Positions 9,396-18,900 of a DNA stretch of 64,000 bases are shown one piece after another. The stretch comes from SLDF01 sp964537925. GTDB taxonomy: Bacteria > Bacteroidota > Bacteroidia > Chitinophagales > Saprospiraceae. A model generated the notes under the pieces. That model ran no database searches. It had not been told where the DNA came from and saw only the letters and a list, made by a program, of their open reading frames with translations. The translations under genes and the position numbers were made by a program. The stretch covers positions 620,001 to 684,000 of the forward strand of contig CAZICV010000001.1 of assembly GCA_964537925.1 (NCBI GenBank). The letters are read 5' to 3'. Every line of letters begins with the position of its first letter. The stretch's first letter is position 1.

Positions 9396-9547
9396 ACGCA
9401 CTTTAGTGGAAAAAGAACCAAGCATGAAATTCAAAAATAGCAATGCTACCCGCGGTATTCTGCAGGAGCCTCTACTCAATACGTAGATAATAGCCCCGAA
9501 GACCAATGATTTCCCTGTAAATTATCGCGCCCGGCAACGATTGTGCT

Positions 9548-10087
9548 TCATTTACCCGCAGTACGCCGACGACGGTATGCTACGGCAGACCAGTATATGA
9601 GCAGGGCGAAAGCGATGAGTCCACCTGCCAGGTAAGCATAGTTGACATTGTTCCTGAGCACTGCCAGCAATACGATTGATACCAGGAATAGCGTGGGCAG
9701 TTCGTTGAACAGCCGGAAACGGAAAGCATCCATGACCGGCTGGCCTGCTGCCAGTTTTCGCATGATTCCCGGCATAGTATGGTGATAGCCGCTCAACAGT
9801 ACCACAAGCAGGAGCTTTACATGCAGCCATCCCTGGCTGAGATAAGCCGGGTTGACGATCAGCATACCTGCCCCGCCGATCCACGTGATCATCATGGCGG
9901 GATTGGTGATGATCCGGTACAGCCGCTTCTCCATGAGAGCGTACTGCTCTTCCAGCAACCGTCGTTCTTCGGGAGATCGCGAGGCTGCTTCCCGGTGATA
10001 TACAAACAAACGAACCAGGTAAAAAAGGCCTGCAAACCAGGTCACAAAACCTATGATATGCAATGATTTCAGCAGCAACAACAACAT
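9548..10087 (-). CDS. hemJ: HemJ-type protoporphyrinogen oxidase (UPF0093 family)
   Basis: A 179-residue inner-membrane protein with about four hydrophobic helices. HemJ oxidises protoporphyrinogen IX to protoporphyrin IX in haem synthesis. The family signature is clear: LKSLHIIGFVTWFAGLFYL near residues 6-24 with the conserved histidine, followed by RLFVYHREA, and later WLHVKLLLVVLLSGYHH with further histidines. Length matches the family. It is a single gene between the adhesin and a gene-free gap; no other haem genes are near. Confidence 0.88.
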   Translation of the reverse strand: MLLLLLKSLHIIGFVTWFAGLFYLVRLFVYHREAASRSPEERRLLEEQYALMEKRLYRIITNPAMMITWIGGAGMLIVNPAYLSQGWLHVKLLLVVLLSGYHHTMPGIMRKLAAGQPVMDAFRFRLFNELPTLFLVSIVLLAVLRNNVNYAYLAGGLIAFALLIYWSAVAYRRRRTAGK

Positions 10088-10201
10088 CTCCGACCGAATT
10101 TTGAAGGAAAGTTACGCACAAACCGCGGGAAAGGCCCAACCCTCCCTGAGCTTCCGCAGTGATAAGATGCAGGCAGGCCGGGAGATGGACCGCACGGGAA
10201 A

Positions 10202-10233
10202 TAAAAAAACCCGCCAAACATCTTTAGCGGGTT
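10202..10233 (-). terminator. Intrinsic terminator, minus strand
   Basis: A 7-bp stem (AACCCGC/GCGGGTT, plus-strand arms 10208-10214 and 10227-10233) with a 12-base loop, followed on the minus strand by a run of T. It would stop transcripts coming from the barrel gene or from an RNA gene in the gap. Confidence 0.65.
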
Positions 10234-10381
10234 CTGGATTCTCGGAAAAACAATCTATGAATTACAAGGATAGGATTCGACTAGTCATGCTAATATCAGA
10301 CGCTGAAATCGGATCCTTCTCCCCAACCTCGCGAAGCTTGCCTTTTTTTGAGTGAAGGAGTTGATTTAGCAAGTTAAGGTA

Positions 10382-10416
10382 GGGATGGCTGCCCGTGGGG
10401 TGGCCATCCTTTTTTG
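10382..10416 (+). terminator. Intrinsic terminator, plus strand
   Basis: GGATGGC pairs with GCCATCC across a 13-base loop and is followed by six T on the plus strand. No annotated plus-strand gene lies upstream, since the nearest one on this strand is ssb. This suggests an unannotated plus-strand transcript. Confidence 0.6.
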
Positions 10417-10528
10417 TGAACAGGCTGTTTTTACCCGCGAAAGAGGAATGTATCCGTGTAAACGGTCATATTATCCGGGCAACCAGGAATCCAAATACAT
10501 ATGCAGCGGCAAAGTGTGAGGTAGATGA

Positions 10529-12991
10529 TCACATATCCATATCGCCAAAAGGATCGCGGCCTTCACCCTGTCTCTTCTCATCCGGTCTGTGCATTCTGCC
10601 GAACTGGTAACTGAAACTGAGATTGACCACACGGCTTTCCCATTTACGGAGATTGTTGAACGCAAAACGTTCTCCGCCCTGTGACACGATGGCAAACTGC
10701 ATGGTATTGAAGATATCCGATATCCTCAGACCGAGGCTGCCCCGCTTATTGAGTATTTCAAACCGTGAAGCCAGGTCCACATTGTAACGGGCCTGTATGA
10801 TGCCCTGGGGTGCTTCGAACGGTGAACTGTAGCGGCCGCTGACCTGCAATTGCAGGCGCGGTGTGATCTTGAACGTAGAGTTGTACTGCAGGTTCCAGCC
10901 GAAAGAATAGGGAAACAGAACGTCAGCCAGATCTCCTGTATTCACCTTGGAGTAGGAGAGATTGAACGTAACGTTCAGGTTCCACCAAGGCAGCGGAGAG
11001 AGCGTAGCGATCATTTCCGTGCCGATATTGTCCGAGGTCAGCAGGTTCTGGAAAGTAGTGATCTGGACGCCTTCATCCGTGATCTCTATGAAACGCCGGA
11101 TCAGGTCGTTGGTATGCCGGTAGAAAACGCTCGCATTGAGCGTCAGGCTATTCCAGTAGCGGATATAGCCCAACTCTACACCGTCTATATACTCCGGCAG
11201 CAGGAAGGGATTGCCGCGCCGCAGGTTGAAGGGGTCCGCGAAATCCGTGAACGGGTTGAGTTCGTGGGATCTGGGCCGGTTGATCCGCCGCGAGTAGTTG
11301 AGCATCAGCTCCTCCCCCGGTCGTAGTTTGTAGAGTACGTTGAGCGAGGGAAAGAAACTGAAATAATCGTTGTTGAAGGTCTCTTCCGTATTGAAAAGAA
11401 AGGACCTGGTCAGCGCCTGCTCAAGACGCAGGCCCGCCTGTACGGTCCATTTTGTCCACTGCTGTGCGTAGGTCGCATAGGCCGCATGCACCTGCTCCTC
11501 ATACTGGAACCTGTTGGTGATCCCCGGGTCCGGCGTATAGTCCGAAGAGCCTTGCTTGACCGACTCCGAGTAGAAATCATTGTCGATGCTGCGTACAATA
11601 GTCTTATATCCTGTTTCCAGTTTGCGCTCCCTGCTGAACGGGTGCGTATAGTCCGCCGCCAAGGTCAGGATGCCATTGCGCTCATCGATCCGGGTACGCT
11701 GGTAGAAAGGATCTCTGGCCGGTCCACCGCCCGCGAGACTGAAAATCTCGTTGATCGCATCTGCTTCAAAGTCCGACGACCGGGAATATTGAACATCCAC
11801 CACCAGCTCCTGCCCCGGCTGCCTGAACTTGTGCTGCCAGCCCCCGTTCAGATCCCAGCCGTCTGAAAAATCGGCCGACCGGTAATTGCGCACGGAAGTA
11901 CTGTAAAGCTCATCGCGGTCATCCCTGTTCGAGTAACGGACCGTCTCGGGATTATCGAGCAAGGGCGAATTGCGATAGTTGAACGAAGTATAGAGCGTAT
12001 TCCTTTCCGTGGCGTAGAAATCCGTACCAAACTTCAGGTTGTGCCCGAGACGTATTCTGCGGCCCTCGCTTGATTGCTGCAGCCGATAGGTAGAATCGGG
12101 CAGGAAGATCCGCCGGTCGACCTCTCCGAAATAACTATGAGGTCCGTAGTTGGCGCTATACGCAGCATTGACATTCCAGCGGCCATTGCGCATATTGGCG
12201 CCCAGTGTCCCGTTGAGCTTGTTATTGATACCCCGGCCCGCATTGAGCTGCAGATTGCCGTTCCACCCCATGGCTGCATTTTTCTTCAGTACGATATTCA
12301 GGATACCGGCCATCCCGTCCGGATCATACTTTGCAGTCGGATTGGCGATGATCTCTATCTTGTCGATAGCCGATGCAGGTATCTGTCTCAACGCATCCGA
12401 AGAGGAAAAACCGCTGGGCCGGCCGTCCACCAGGATAGTGACATTGCTGTTGCCCCGCAGGGAGATATTGCCGTCGGCGTCTACTTCTACAGAAGGCACA
12501 TTATTGAGCATCTCCAGGGCGTCAAGTCCCTGCGATGTTATATTCTCAGCCACATTGAAGACCTTCCGGTCGATCTTTGTCTGTATGACACTCTTCCGGC
12601 CCTCGATCACTACCTCACCCAGTTGTTCGGCCTTGAATCTCAAAGAGCGTGTACCCGCCTGGAAAACACTTCCCCGGCTCAATGATATGGTATCGGACCG
12701 ATAGGTCTCGTAACCCAGGAAGTCAATCTCGAAGAAATAGGCGCCAGGCTGCCCGGCCTGCAATGTAAAGCTCCCGTCGTCTCCGCTGTACTCCGTCGTG
12801 ACTTCGGCGCCATCTGCCGCCCTGAACAAAGTAACCGATGCAAAAGCAATAGCTTCCAGGCTCTCCCCATCCTGCACACGGCCCGTGAGCGACGGACCTC
12901 CCTGACCCTGACCGTACAAGACCTGCAGGCCAAATACGGAAAGACCGATTATATACAAATACCTTAGAATGATCTCCATCGATGATATCAT
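10529..12991 (-). CDS. TonB-dependent-receptor-like outer membrane beta-barrel protein
   Basis: An 820-residue outer-membrane protein. After a signal peptide ending VLYGQ, residues about 33-115 form a carboxypeptidase-regulatory-like domain (LTGRVQDGESLEAIAFASV). A plug domain follows at about 125-240 (EMLNNVPSVEVDADGNISL, then ILVDGRPSGF and IEIIANPTAKYDPDG). The remainder is a 22-strand-type barrel of the OMP_b-brl_3 group, with repeated aromatic-ending strands (TLYTSFNYRN, LELGYIRYWN). The family imports or exports unknown ligands and often pairs with SusD; no SusD homologue is adjacent. The C-terminus (GEGRDPFGDMDM) extends past the last barrel strand (NLSFSYQFGRM). Confidence 0.88.
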   Translation of the reverse strand: MISSMEIILRYLYIIGLSVFGLQVLYGQGQGGPSLTGRVQDGESLEAIAFASVTLFRAADGAEVTTEYSGDDGSFTLQAGQPGAYFFEIDFLGYETYRSDTISLSRGSVFQAGTRSLRFKAEQLGEVVIEGRKSVIQTKIDRKVFNVAENITSQGLDALEMLNNVPSVEVDADGNISLRGNSNVTILVDGRPSGFSSSDALRQIPASAIDKIEIIANPTAKYDPDGMAGILNIVLKKNAAMGWNGNLQLNAGRGINNKLNGTLGANMRNGRWNVNAAYSANYGPHSYFGEVDRRIFLPDSTYRLQQSSEGRRIRLGHNLKFGTDFYATERNTLYTSFNYRNSPLLDNPETVRYSNRDDRDELYSTSVRNYRSADFSDGWDLNGGWQHKFRQPGQELVVDVQYSRSSDFEADAINEIFSLAGGGPARDPFYQRTRIDERNGILTLAADYTHPFSRERKLETGYKTIVRSIDNDFYSESVKQGSSDYTPDPGITNRFQYEEQVHAAYATYAQQWTKWTVQAGLRLEQALTRSFLFNTEETFNNDYFSFFPSLNVLYKLRPGEELMLNYSRRINRPRSHELNPFTDFADPFNLRRGNPFLLPEYIDGVELGYIRYWNSLTLNASVFYRHTNDLIRRFIEITDEGVQITTFQNLLTSDNIGTEMIATLSPLPWWNLNVTFNLSYSKVNTGDLADVLFPYSFGWNLQYNSTFKITPRLQLQVSGRYSSPFEAPQGIIQARYNVDLASRFEILNKRGSLGLRISDIFNTMQFAIVSQGGERFAFNNLRKWESRVVNLSFSYQFGRMHRPDEKRQGEGRDPFGDMDM

Positions 12992-13133
12992 AGCTCAGGG
13001 ACTCCCCTGAACCCACAAAGGTACGACGACTACCGTCGTCGCCTGATATGCCGCGAATTAACGTTGTGTTAAAGCCTGATGTACAATGTAAGTACTTACA
13101 AAAGGCGCTGTTATATCCTGGCAACCGGCTCCG

Positions 13134-13724
13134 TCAAGGCTTTTCATCCGGCTGTTGCAAGAATAGGGACAGCCGGTCACGCTCGAGACGGTGTTCACGG
13201 TATTCGTACCACAACCCGATACTGGCTGCAATGAGAAAAAATAATACGGCATCGACCGACCAATGCACACTATCCTGCGCCGAACCGGAGAAGAGGCTCC
13301 TTACAACCGAAAACGCCACTGCCCAGCATATACCGTGCAGCAGGTACCATATGCGCTCCACCCTTATGTACTGCACTACTTGCCGGACACGCTCTTCAAT
13401 GGGTATCACCGCTGACCGGCCTATGCCTGCAAGCTCAAAACCGCCTATCTTCGCAAAGACCCGAAATTCTCTTTTGAGGACGGGGATACCGGCAAGCAGT
13501 ATGGATGACAACAACAAAGCAATCATCATAGGCTGCCCGGCAGCGTTCTGCACATTCCCACTCAGCAGAGCCCAAGCTGTATAAGCCAGCAGCAAAAGAT
13601 CAACCAGGAAAAACCACCGCACGGCAGACCACTTCCTCTTTTTTGCAAACCGGGAGATGAACCTGTCCCACAGGTATTCTCTGTCTGCATCACATGAAGT
13701 GGAAACAACCGACGGATGGATCAT
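13134..13724 (-). CDS. Predicted integral membrane protein of unknown function
   Basis: A 196-residue protein with about four hydrophobic segments: around 38-58 (WFFLVDLLLLAYTAWALL), 68-83 (MMIALLLSSILLAGIP), 124-142 and 158-174. The first 30 residues and the last 20 are charged and probably cytoplasmic. I do not recognise a family. It sits between the barrel gene and the Smr-domain gene on the same strand, and has its own good promoter, so it is probably a single-gene transcript. Confidence 0.65.
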   Translation of the reverse strand: MIHPSVVSTSCDADREYLWDRFISRFAKKRKWSAVRWFFLVDLLLLAYTAWALLSGNVQNAAGQPMMIALLLSSILLAGIPVLKREFRVFAKIGGFELAGIGRSAVIPIEERVRQVVQYIRVERIWYLLHGICWAVAFSVVRSLFSGSAQDSVHWSVDAVLFFLIAASIGLWYEYREHRLERDRLSLFLQQPDEKP

Positions 13725-13746
13725 TGAAAAAAAATTGCCTTTAAAA

Positions 13747-13777
13747 CAAAAATAAACAATTAAACGCTCTTTCGCAA
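13747..13777 (-). promoter_or_regulatory. Bacteroidota promoter for the membrane protein gene
   Basis: The minus strand reads TTG-N20-TATTTTTG, close to the TTTG-N19-21-TAnnTTTG consensus. The -7 box ends 22 bp before the ATG at 13724 in AT-rich DNA. Confidence 0.65.
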
Positions 13778-13796
13778 CCTCTGTCGAAAGTAATAC

Positions 13797-14777
13797 TCAC
13801 AGTCTCACTTCCGTAGCTCCCCAGCCAAACCTGGGCTGGTAGTTGTTTTCAAACGATACCACTTCCACACGGCGATGGAGCCGGTCGTGTATATGCTGCA
13901 TGAGCGCCCCCTTGCCTACACCGTGCACGATATACACTCTATCCAGGCCGTACCGTATTGCCTGGTCCAGGTAACGCTCGAAAGCCTGGAGCTGGGCTTG
14001 CACGATCTCTGCGGGTCTCCTGGACGCTGTACCGGAGAAAAGATTCTCCGCGTGCAGGTCTATATGATCCGGGAAAGAAGCCCTGGCAGCCAGTTCATGC
14101 ACAGGTGCATGCCTCACCCGGGACGAAAGACGGTACGCCGGGCGCAGGTCAACAGTGTCACGGGCAGGTGTAGCCAGCTCTGCGGGTGTAATACAAGGCA
14201 CCCACCAATCTGAGCCTTCCAGGCGGCCGCTCCCGCCGGGCTGCAGCAACTGGTGTGGACGCACGCGGATATCTTTCTCAAGAGGCTCTATCCTCCCGGG
14301 CAACAATGCGCCGTCGAACTGTAACCTGATACGCGGCGCATCAGACAGATCCTCCCTGTATAGCTCAAAGAGAAAACAAGTCGAGCCGGCCTCCAGCCGG
14401 CCGGATTCCTCATAGCTCATCTGATCGGACAGAAATAGCCGTACAGTGAAATCAACCGGCTTGTCACACGTGTTGACCAGCGACAACAGGTATTCATCCG
14501 CGAGCTGCCCGGGGATGATCCCGCTTACCTTCAGGAAGACGCCCTCATCCGCATTATTTTCCATCTCGGCGTGTGACGGCTCCTGTTCTTCGACAGTAAT
14601 TGCCTGCTGCATCGCATGCTCCTCGTAGCTCATTACATCCTCCTCGTGCACTTCTATCACAGTCCCGTCGGGCAGGCAGACCAACAGATAAGGCGCATCT
14701 TCCGATGACATCAACTCCGCCCACTCACCGGTATGCACCAGATAAACCTTGTCTCCAGGATGAAAAGCCTTACTCAT
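13797..14777 (-). CDS. Smr-domain protein with DUF2027 N-terminal region
   Basis: A 326-residue protein. The N-terminal 60 residues (FHPGDKVYLVHTGEWAELM) form an SH3-like segment typical of the DUF2027 family, the middle (about 85-200) is beta-rich, and the C-terminal 80 residues are an Smr domain. The Smr part shows HIDLHAENL and VYIVHGVGKGALMQHIHDRL, including the conserved LHxE and HGxGxGxL motifs of this nuclease/RNA- or DNA-binding domain. Its cellular role in Bacteroidota is not established. ATG 14777 was chosen over 14798 because a perfect -7 box ends 6 bp before it, and the alternative start would lie upstream of that box. Confidence 0.85.
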   Translation of the reverse strand: MSKAFHPGDKVYLVHTGEWAELMSSEDAPYLLVCLPDGTVIEVHEEDVMSYEEHAMQQAITVEEQEPSHAEMENNADEGVFLKVSGIIPGQLADEYLLSLVNTCDKPVDFTVRLFLSDQMSYEESGRLEAGSTCFLFELYREDLSDAPRIRLQFDGALLPGRIEPLEKDIRVRPHQLLQPGGSGRLEGSDWWVPCITPAELATPARDTVDLRPAYRLSSRVRHAPVHELAARASFPDHIDLHAENLFSGTASRRPAEIVQAQLQAFERYLDQAIRYGLDRVYIVHGVGKGALMQHIHDRLHRRVEVVSFENNYQPRFGWGATEVRL

Positions 14778-14783
14778 ACGCTG

Positions 14784-14791
14784 CAAAGGTA
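14784..14791 (-). promoter_or_regulatory. -7 box abutting the Smr gene start (leaderless mRNA predicted)
   Basis: The minus strand reads TACCTTTG, an exact TAnnTTTG, ending 6 bp before the ATG at 14777. Transcription would start at or within 2 nt of the start codon. No clear -33 TTTG is seen at the expected spacing. Confidence 0.55.
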
Positions 14792-14856
14792 AAACCAAAT
14801 CAGGGCAACCCGCTCAGAGCAGGAGATAGTTCCAGCAGGCGACGCATCGGGCGCTA

Positions 14857-14920
14857 TGACCAACGGTAGTTCCAGGTTGACCAACGGCATGCCCGTCCTT
14901 CTCCGTACCGTTGGTCAACC
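14857..14920. promoter_or_regulatory. Three-copy LytTR-like operator between the Smr gene and the beta-barrel gene
   Basis: TGACCAACGG occurs at 14857-14866 and 14878-14887 (period 21 bp) and inverted at 14908-14917. The last two copies form a perfect 13-bp inverted repeat (14875-14887 / 14908-14920). Read on the opposite strand, the core is (A/G)CCGTTGGT, which matches the LytTR-family site pattern [TA][AC][CA]GTTN[AG][TG]; pairs of such sites are normally spaced about 21-22 bp, as here. A LytTR response regulator is encoded 4.6 kb away. Functional assignment is inference. Confidence 0.5.
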
Positions 14921-15009
14921 CGCAAAAGCCTGTCGCCAATTGAACGGCCATCAAGACATCCGACCTGCCCAACTTTGCATCGAAATACGGAAACACAATC
15001 TTAAGGACT

Positions 15010-15081
15010 ATGAAAGATCTCTTGTATCACCTGATCAAAGTACTGTACGGCATCATGGACCAGTACGACTATTTCCTCTAA
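15010..15081 (+). CDS. Possible 23-residue small protein or leader peptide
   Basis: An ATG at 15010 opens a 23-codon frame reading MKDLLYHLIKVLYGIMDQY followed by DYFL and a TAA at 15081. It lies between the LytTR-like operator and the beta-barrel gene, 34 bp before that ATG. The product would be an amphipathic helix. It could be a small membrane-associated peptide, an upstream regulatory frame, or chance. Confidence 0.3.
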   Translation: MKDLLYHLIKVLYGIMDQYDYFL

Positions 15082-15115
15082 TGTTTTTTCAAAAACCACC
15101 AGATCATCTCAGACT

Positions 15116-15724
15116 ATGAAAAAGTTTCTTCTCTTGCTGGCACTCGCCTTTACCTGTATCGGTACTGCCAGTGCACAGCTATCCGTCGGAGCGCGGGCCG
15201 GCCTGCTCTCTACCTCCTACTGGACACTATCCAGCGAAAACGGCGGCAACCGCCTGCTCACCAAGCCCCAGTTTGGCGTGGTGGCTGAAAACCGCTTCAC
15301 TGAGCGCCTGAGCGTACGCGCGGAGTTCAATTATGCCCCAAAAGGGGATGCCTGGTACTTTGGCCAGGGTGCAGAGCGCGAAAATATCCGCGATGTATAC
15401 AATTACCTGGAACTGCCCGTGCTGGCAAAGTATCTTATAACGGAGGGCAAATTTGACCTCTATGCCATCGGAGGGCTATACGCAGCGATAGCGCTTTCCA
15501 ACAAGTACTCTGAGGACAATACGACCTATTCATTCAAGAATTTCCCGAGATCCGATTTCGGACTGCAACTTGGTGTAGGCGCAGCCAGGCCTATCAGCCA
15601 CGGCCAGATCTTTGCCGAGCTACGCTACACGCAAGGTCTGAAAAATATAGACGCTTTCAAATCGGAAACCGCGACACGCTTTAGCGGGATCGGGATCAGC
15701 CTTGGCTGGATGACCACCCTCTGA
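15116..15724 (+). CDS. PorT-family small outer membrane beta-barrel protein
   Basis: A 202-residue protein with a signal peptide (MKKFLLLLALAFTCIGTASA, then QLSVGARAG). The mature part shows alternating aromatic strands (LSVRAEFNYAPKGDAW, YNYLELPVLAKYLI, IFAELRYTQGLKNID) and a terminal strand GIGISLGWMTTL, as expected of an eight-stranded barrel of the OMP_b-brl_2/PorT-like group. These proteins sit in the outer membrane; function is usually unknown. It is followed on the same strand by the LytS/LytTR pair, and LytTR-like sites lie upstream, so it may be a target of that system. Confidence 0.82.
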   Translation: MKKFLLLLALAFTCIGTASAQLSVGARAGLLSTSYWTLSSENGGNRLLTKPQFGVVAENRFTERLSVRAEFNYAPKGDAWYFGQGAERENIRDVYNYLELPVLAKYLITEGKFDLYAIGGLYAAIALSNKYSEDNTTYSFKNFPRSDFGLQLGVGAARPISHGQIFAELRYTQGLKNIDAFKSETATRFSGIGISLGWMTTL

Positions 15725-15967
15725 CCCTGTACGACCTGTCAATACCGCCATACGCGCGTGCTGCTGTCCCATATCACAGAACCCGACAGAACAACAAATA
15801 CCCCTATCCCTGCTTTCTCAAACTTGAATGCGCGTAGTATGAATAGCCCGGCCTGTCTTTCCGGTATTCCAACATATCGGGAGCAGGCCGGCAGTTTTGT
15901 ACGAACCCGGCTTGCAAAGCTTTACGACCAAATATCCTATTTTTAACATCCGACAAAAACTCTCCGG
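15725..15967. other. Intergenic region with a hairpin between the barrel gene and the sensor kinase
   Basis: An inverted repeat of 8 bp (CCGGCCTG 15848-15855, CAGGCCGG 15884-15891) spans a partly paired 28-base loop and is followed by a short T tract, so it may be a weak terminator. A near-consensus -7 box, TATTTTTA, lies at 15939-15946, suggesting a separate promoter for the kinase. Confidence 0.4.
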
Positions 15968-18900
15968 GTGATCCGAATCGCCTTCCTGTTCTCGCTACTG
16001 GTATACGGCTGGCCTTCCCGGGCTCAGCTCCCGCGATATCATGCGCAGGTATTCGGACCGGAACAGGGCATAGGGGGTGGAGGTATTACCGATATCTTCA
16101 AGGATCACCAGCAGTTTCTCTGGGTAGTCAATACATCCGCACTGCAGCGATTTGACGGTCGCCACGTAAGGACCTACCCCTTCGAACAGACCATCGAACA
16201 GGCTCTCTGCGACCGGGATAATCGTATCTGGGTACTGTCCGGCAGAAAGATCTGGCGCAGTCTCAAGAACAGGGAAGGCTTCGAGCATATACCACAGGAT
16301 GTGCCGGGCGGGCGGCCATGCGCTATTTTCCAGGTCGGTGGGTGGCCGGTATCTGTGCTCGGAACAGATGGCATCTACGCCTGGCGCGAAGACCCGGGCT
16401 GCTTCGAAAAGCTACCCCTGTCACCTCCCTCACCCAGCCCCCATACAAGCCTGCGCTGGTTTGACCAGTCCGGCAGTACCATCTTCTATACGGCCGGCAA
16501 CTCACTCATCTCCTACGACCTGGCCAGCGACCAGCACTGTATATTGCCCGTAGGGAGTGAAGTATCCTATATGCATGCCTTCTCCCCGGGCCTGCTGGCC
16601 ATGACCTACTACGATCTTTCTACTTACTGGTATGACTTCGAAGCGGGTAAGATCACCCCGATAGAGCCTGGCAAGAGCGGGGTACCCGACAGGCGAAAGG
16701 CACTCAGTATCACCGGCGTAGCGGACATGGGCGCCGGACGGTATCTTGTGACGACCCGCTACGGCGTATTTCACTATGACAGAGGCCGCGACCGCTTTGA
16801 TCCCGTGCGGTTTTACGCGGGCGGAAAGCCGCTCGAACTGGAAGAAATGCTCGAACGCATCTTCCTGGATGACCAGGGTATTTTCTGGGCACACAATACC
16901 AACGGTGTAGTAGCGGCTTCATCGATCGACCAGGGCCTCGGGCTGATCCGCAATCACCGCTATGAGCAACCCGGCATGTGGAACAACCGCGTATTCAATA
17001 TGACGGAAGACGACCGGGGCAATCTTTGGTTTTGCGGAGCCTACGGTTTCGGCAAGCTGGATATGCGGGATGGAAATATTAAGGTCTTTCCGCCGGTTGA
17101 GGCTGCCAGAGACCGCCTCAGCCACAATAGTGTACGCGGTATTGTCTTCGACGGCCGCTACATCGTGCTGGGCCCTACCAACCTGGGGCTTTGGCTGTTT
17201 GATCCTGTGACTGAAGAGTACCGTCGGCCGGTCTACGCAAACGAAACGGTCCGGAAAGCATCGGAAAGAGAGTTTGTCGACCATATCGCCTTGTTGGAAA
17301 ACGGGGACATGATCATATGCGGCAGGTTTCATCCGTACAGGCTATCGGCCGGTACGTACCAGCTTGACTTCATCTCTTTTCCCGGAGACGACGCCAATAC
17401 CAATGTAGCGATCTCCGATGATCAGAAGCGGCTCTGGATCGGTACGAACAAAGGCATATTCGTGCTGGACAGCAACCATACGCTCCTGCATTCGATCCCC
17501 GGACAACATATCAATTGCCTGTTGCAGACCGGCCCGGGCGCTTTCCTGGCCGGTACGGCCAGGGGGCTGCTGCATATCCGTGAGCGCGACGGCCGCTTTC
17601 ATACAGAACCTGCCCTTCCGGCTCTGGGCAACACAGACGTAACCTTTATCTACCGCGACCAGGCAGATCGCTACTGGCTGGGCACTACCGACGGCCTCTA
17701 CCTGGTCGACCCGGGACTCAATTCATACCGCAGATTTGACTTCTCGGACAATATCCAAAGCCTGGTATACAGCAACACAGCCTGCTTCCGGACAAAGGAA
17801 GGCCTCACATTCTTCGGCGGCATCAACGGTATGAACTATCTCTATCCCGAGAAGATAAGCCTGGAACACAAGGCGCTGACTGTCGGCCTCCAGTCCTTCC
17901 GTACCGGCAACTCGGATACGATACGCTGGCTGCAACCCGGCGCCGAATTGCGTTTTTCCTACAACGACAATACAATCACTTTTGAAGCGCTGGCGCCCTA
18001 TTACAATAATGCAGGCAGGATACAGTACCGCTACCGGCTCTCGGGCATGTCAGAAGACTGGATAAACCTGGGCGCCAACAACCAGATCCGCCTGAGCAGG
18101 CTCCCTCCGGGCCGGTACCAGCTCTCGGCCGGTGCGAGCGCTACGGGCAGACGCTGGTACGAAACTGCTCACCCGGTCACCTTTTACATAGCGCCGCCCT
18201 TCTGGCAGACATGGACTTTCCGCATAGCCGCTGCCCTGCTGACAGGGCTGATACTCTGGGGAAGCCTGCGGCTGCGGGATAGCCGCACCAGGAAGAAACA
18301 ACGCGCACAACTGGAACTGGAGCGGCTCAAGAACACCAATCTCCAATATCAGCTCGAGACCGAACAGGTCATCAACTACTTCAGCCGGACCATGAGCGAC
18401 AAGAATACGGTCGATGAAACCCTGTGGAGCATAGCCCGTGAGTGTATCGCCTACCTGAAATGGGAGGAATGTGTCATCTACCAGGTCGATCACGACCGCG
18501 GCACACTGGTGCAAAAGGCCGCCTGGGGCGCCAAATCCACCGAAGACGGGCAGATCATCAATCCAATGGAGATTCCCCTGGGCAGCGGCATCGTGGGCGC
18601 GGTGGCGGCTACCGGCCGTGCAGAACTGATCGGGGACACTTCGGCCGACAGCCGCTATATCGTAGACGATGCACAGCGGGCATCGGAGCTGGCCGTACCG
18701 ATCCTGGTCGGAGATGAGGTCTTCGGCGTCATAGATTCCGAACACTCCCGCAAGGATTTCTTCACAAGCTGGCACCTGCAGCTGCTCACGGCCATAGCCG
18801 CGCTCTGCAGCAATAAGATCACCCTGGCCCGCACGGAAGAGGCGCGACGGCAGGCCCTGCTCCAGGCCATCGACAACCAGCGCAAGACCGCCGAAGCAAA

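Larger units (their letters stand above)
10088..10528. other. Gene-free gap bounded by two opposed terminators; possible small RNA
   Basis: About 440 bp separates hemJ from the TonB-type barrel gene, both on the minus strand. No convincing ORF lies here. A hairpin at 10208-10233 terminates leftward transcripts and a second at 10382-10416 terminates rightward ones, so 10234-10381 could be the body of an RNA gene on either strand, or the long 3' end of the barrel mRNA. I do not recognise the sequence as 6S RNA, tmRNA, RNase P or SRP RNA. Confidence 0.4.

Noticed and set aside
10226..10290. Sequence GGTTCTGGATTC and GGATTCGAC resembling the start of tmRNA
   Set aside because: No 3' tRNA-like half or tag frame follows within a tmRNA-sized distance; the resemblance is too short.
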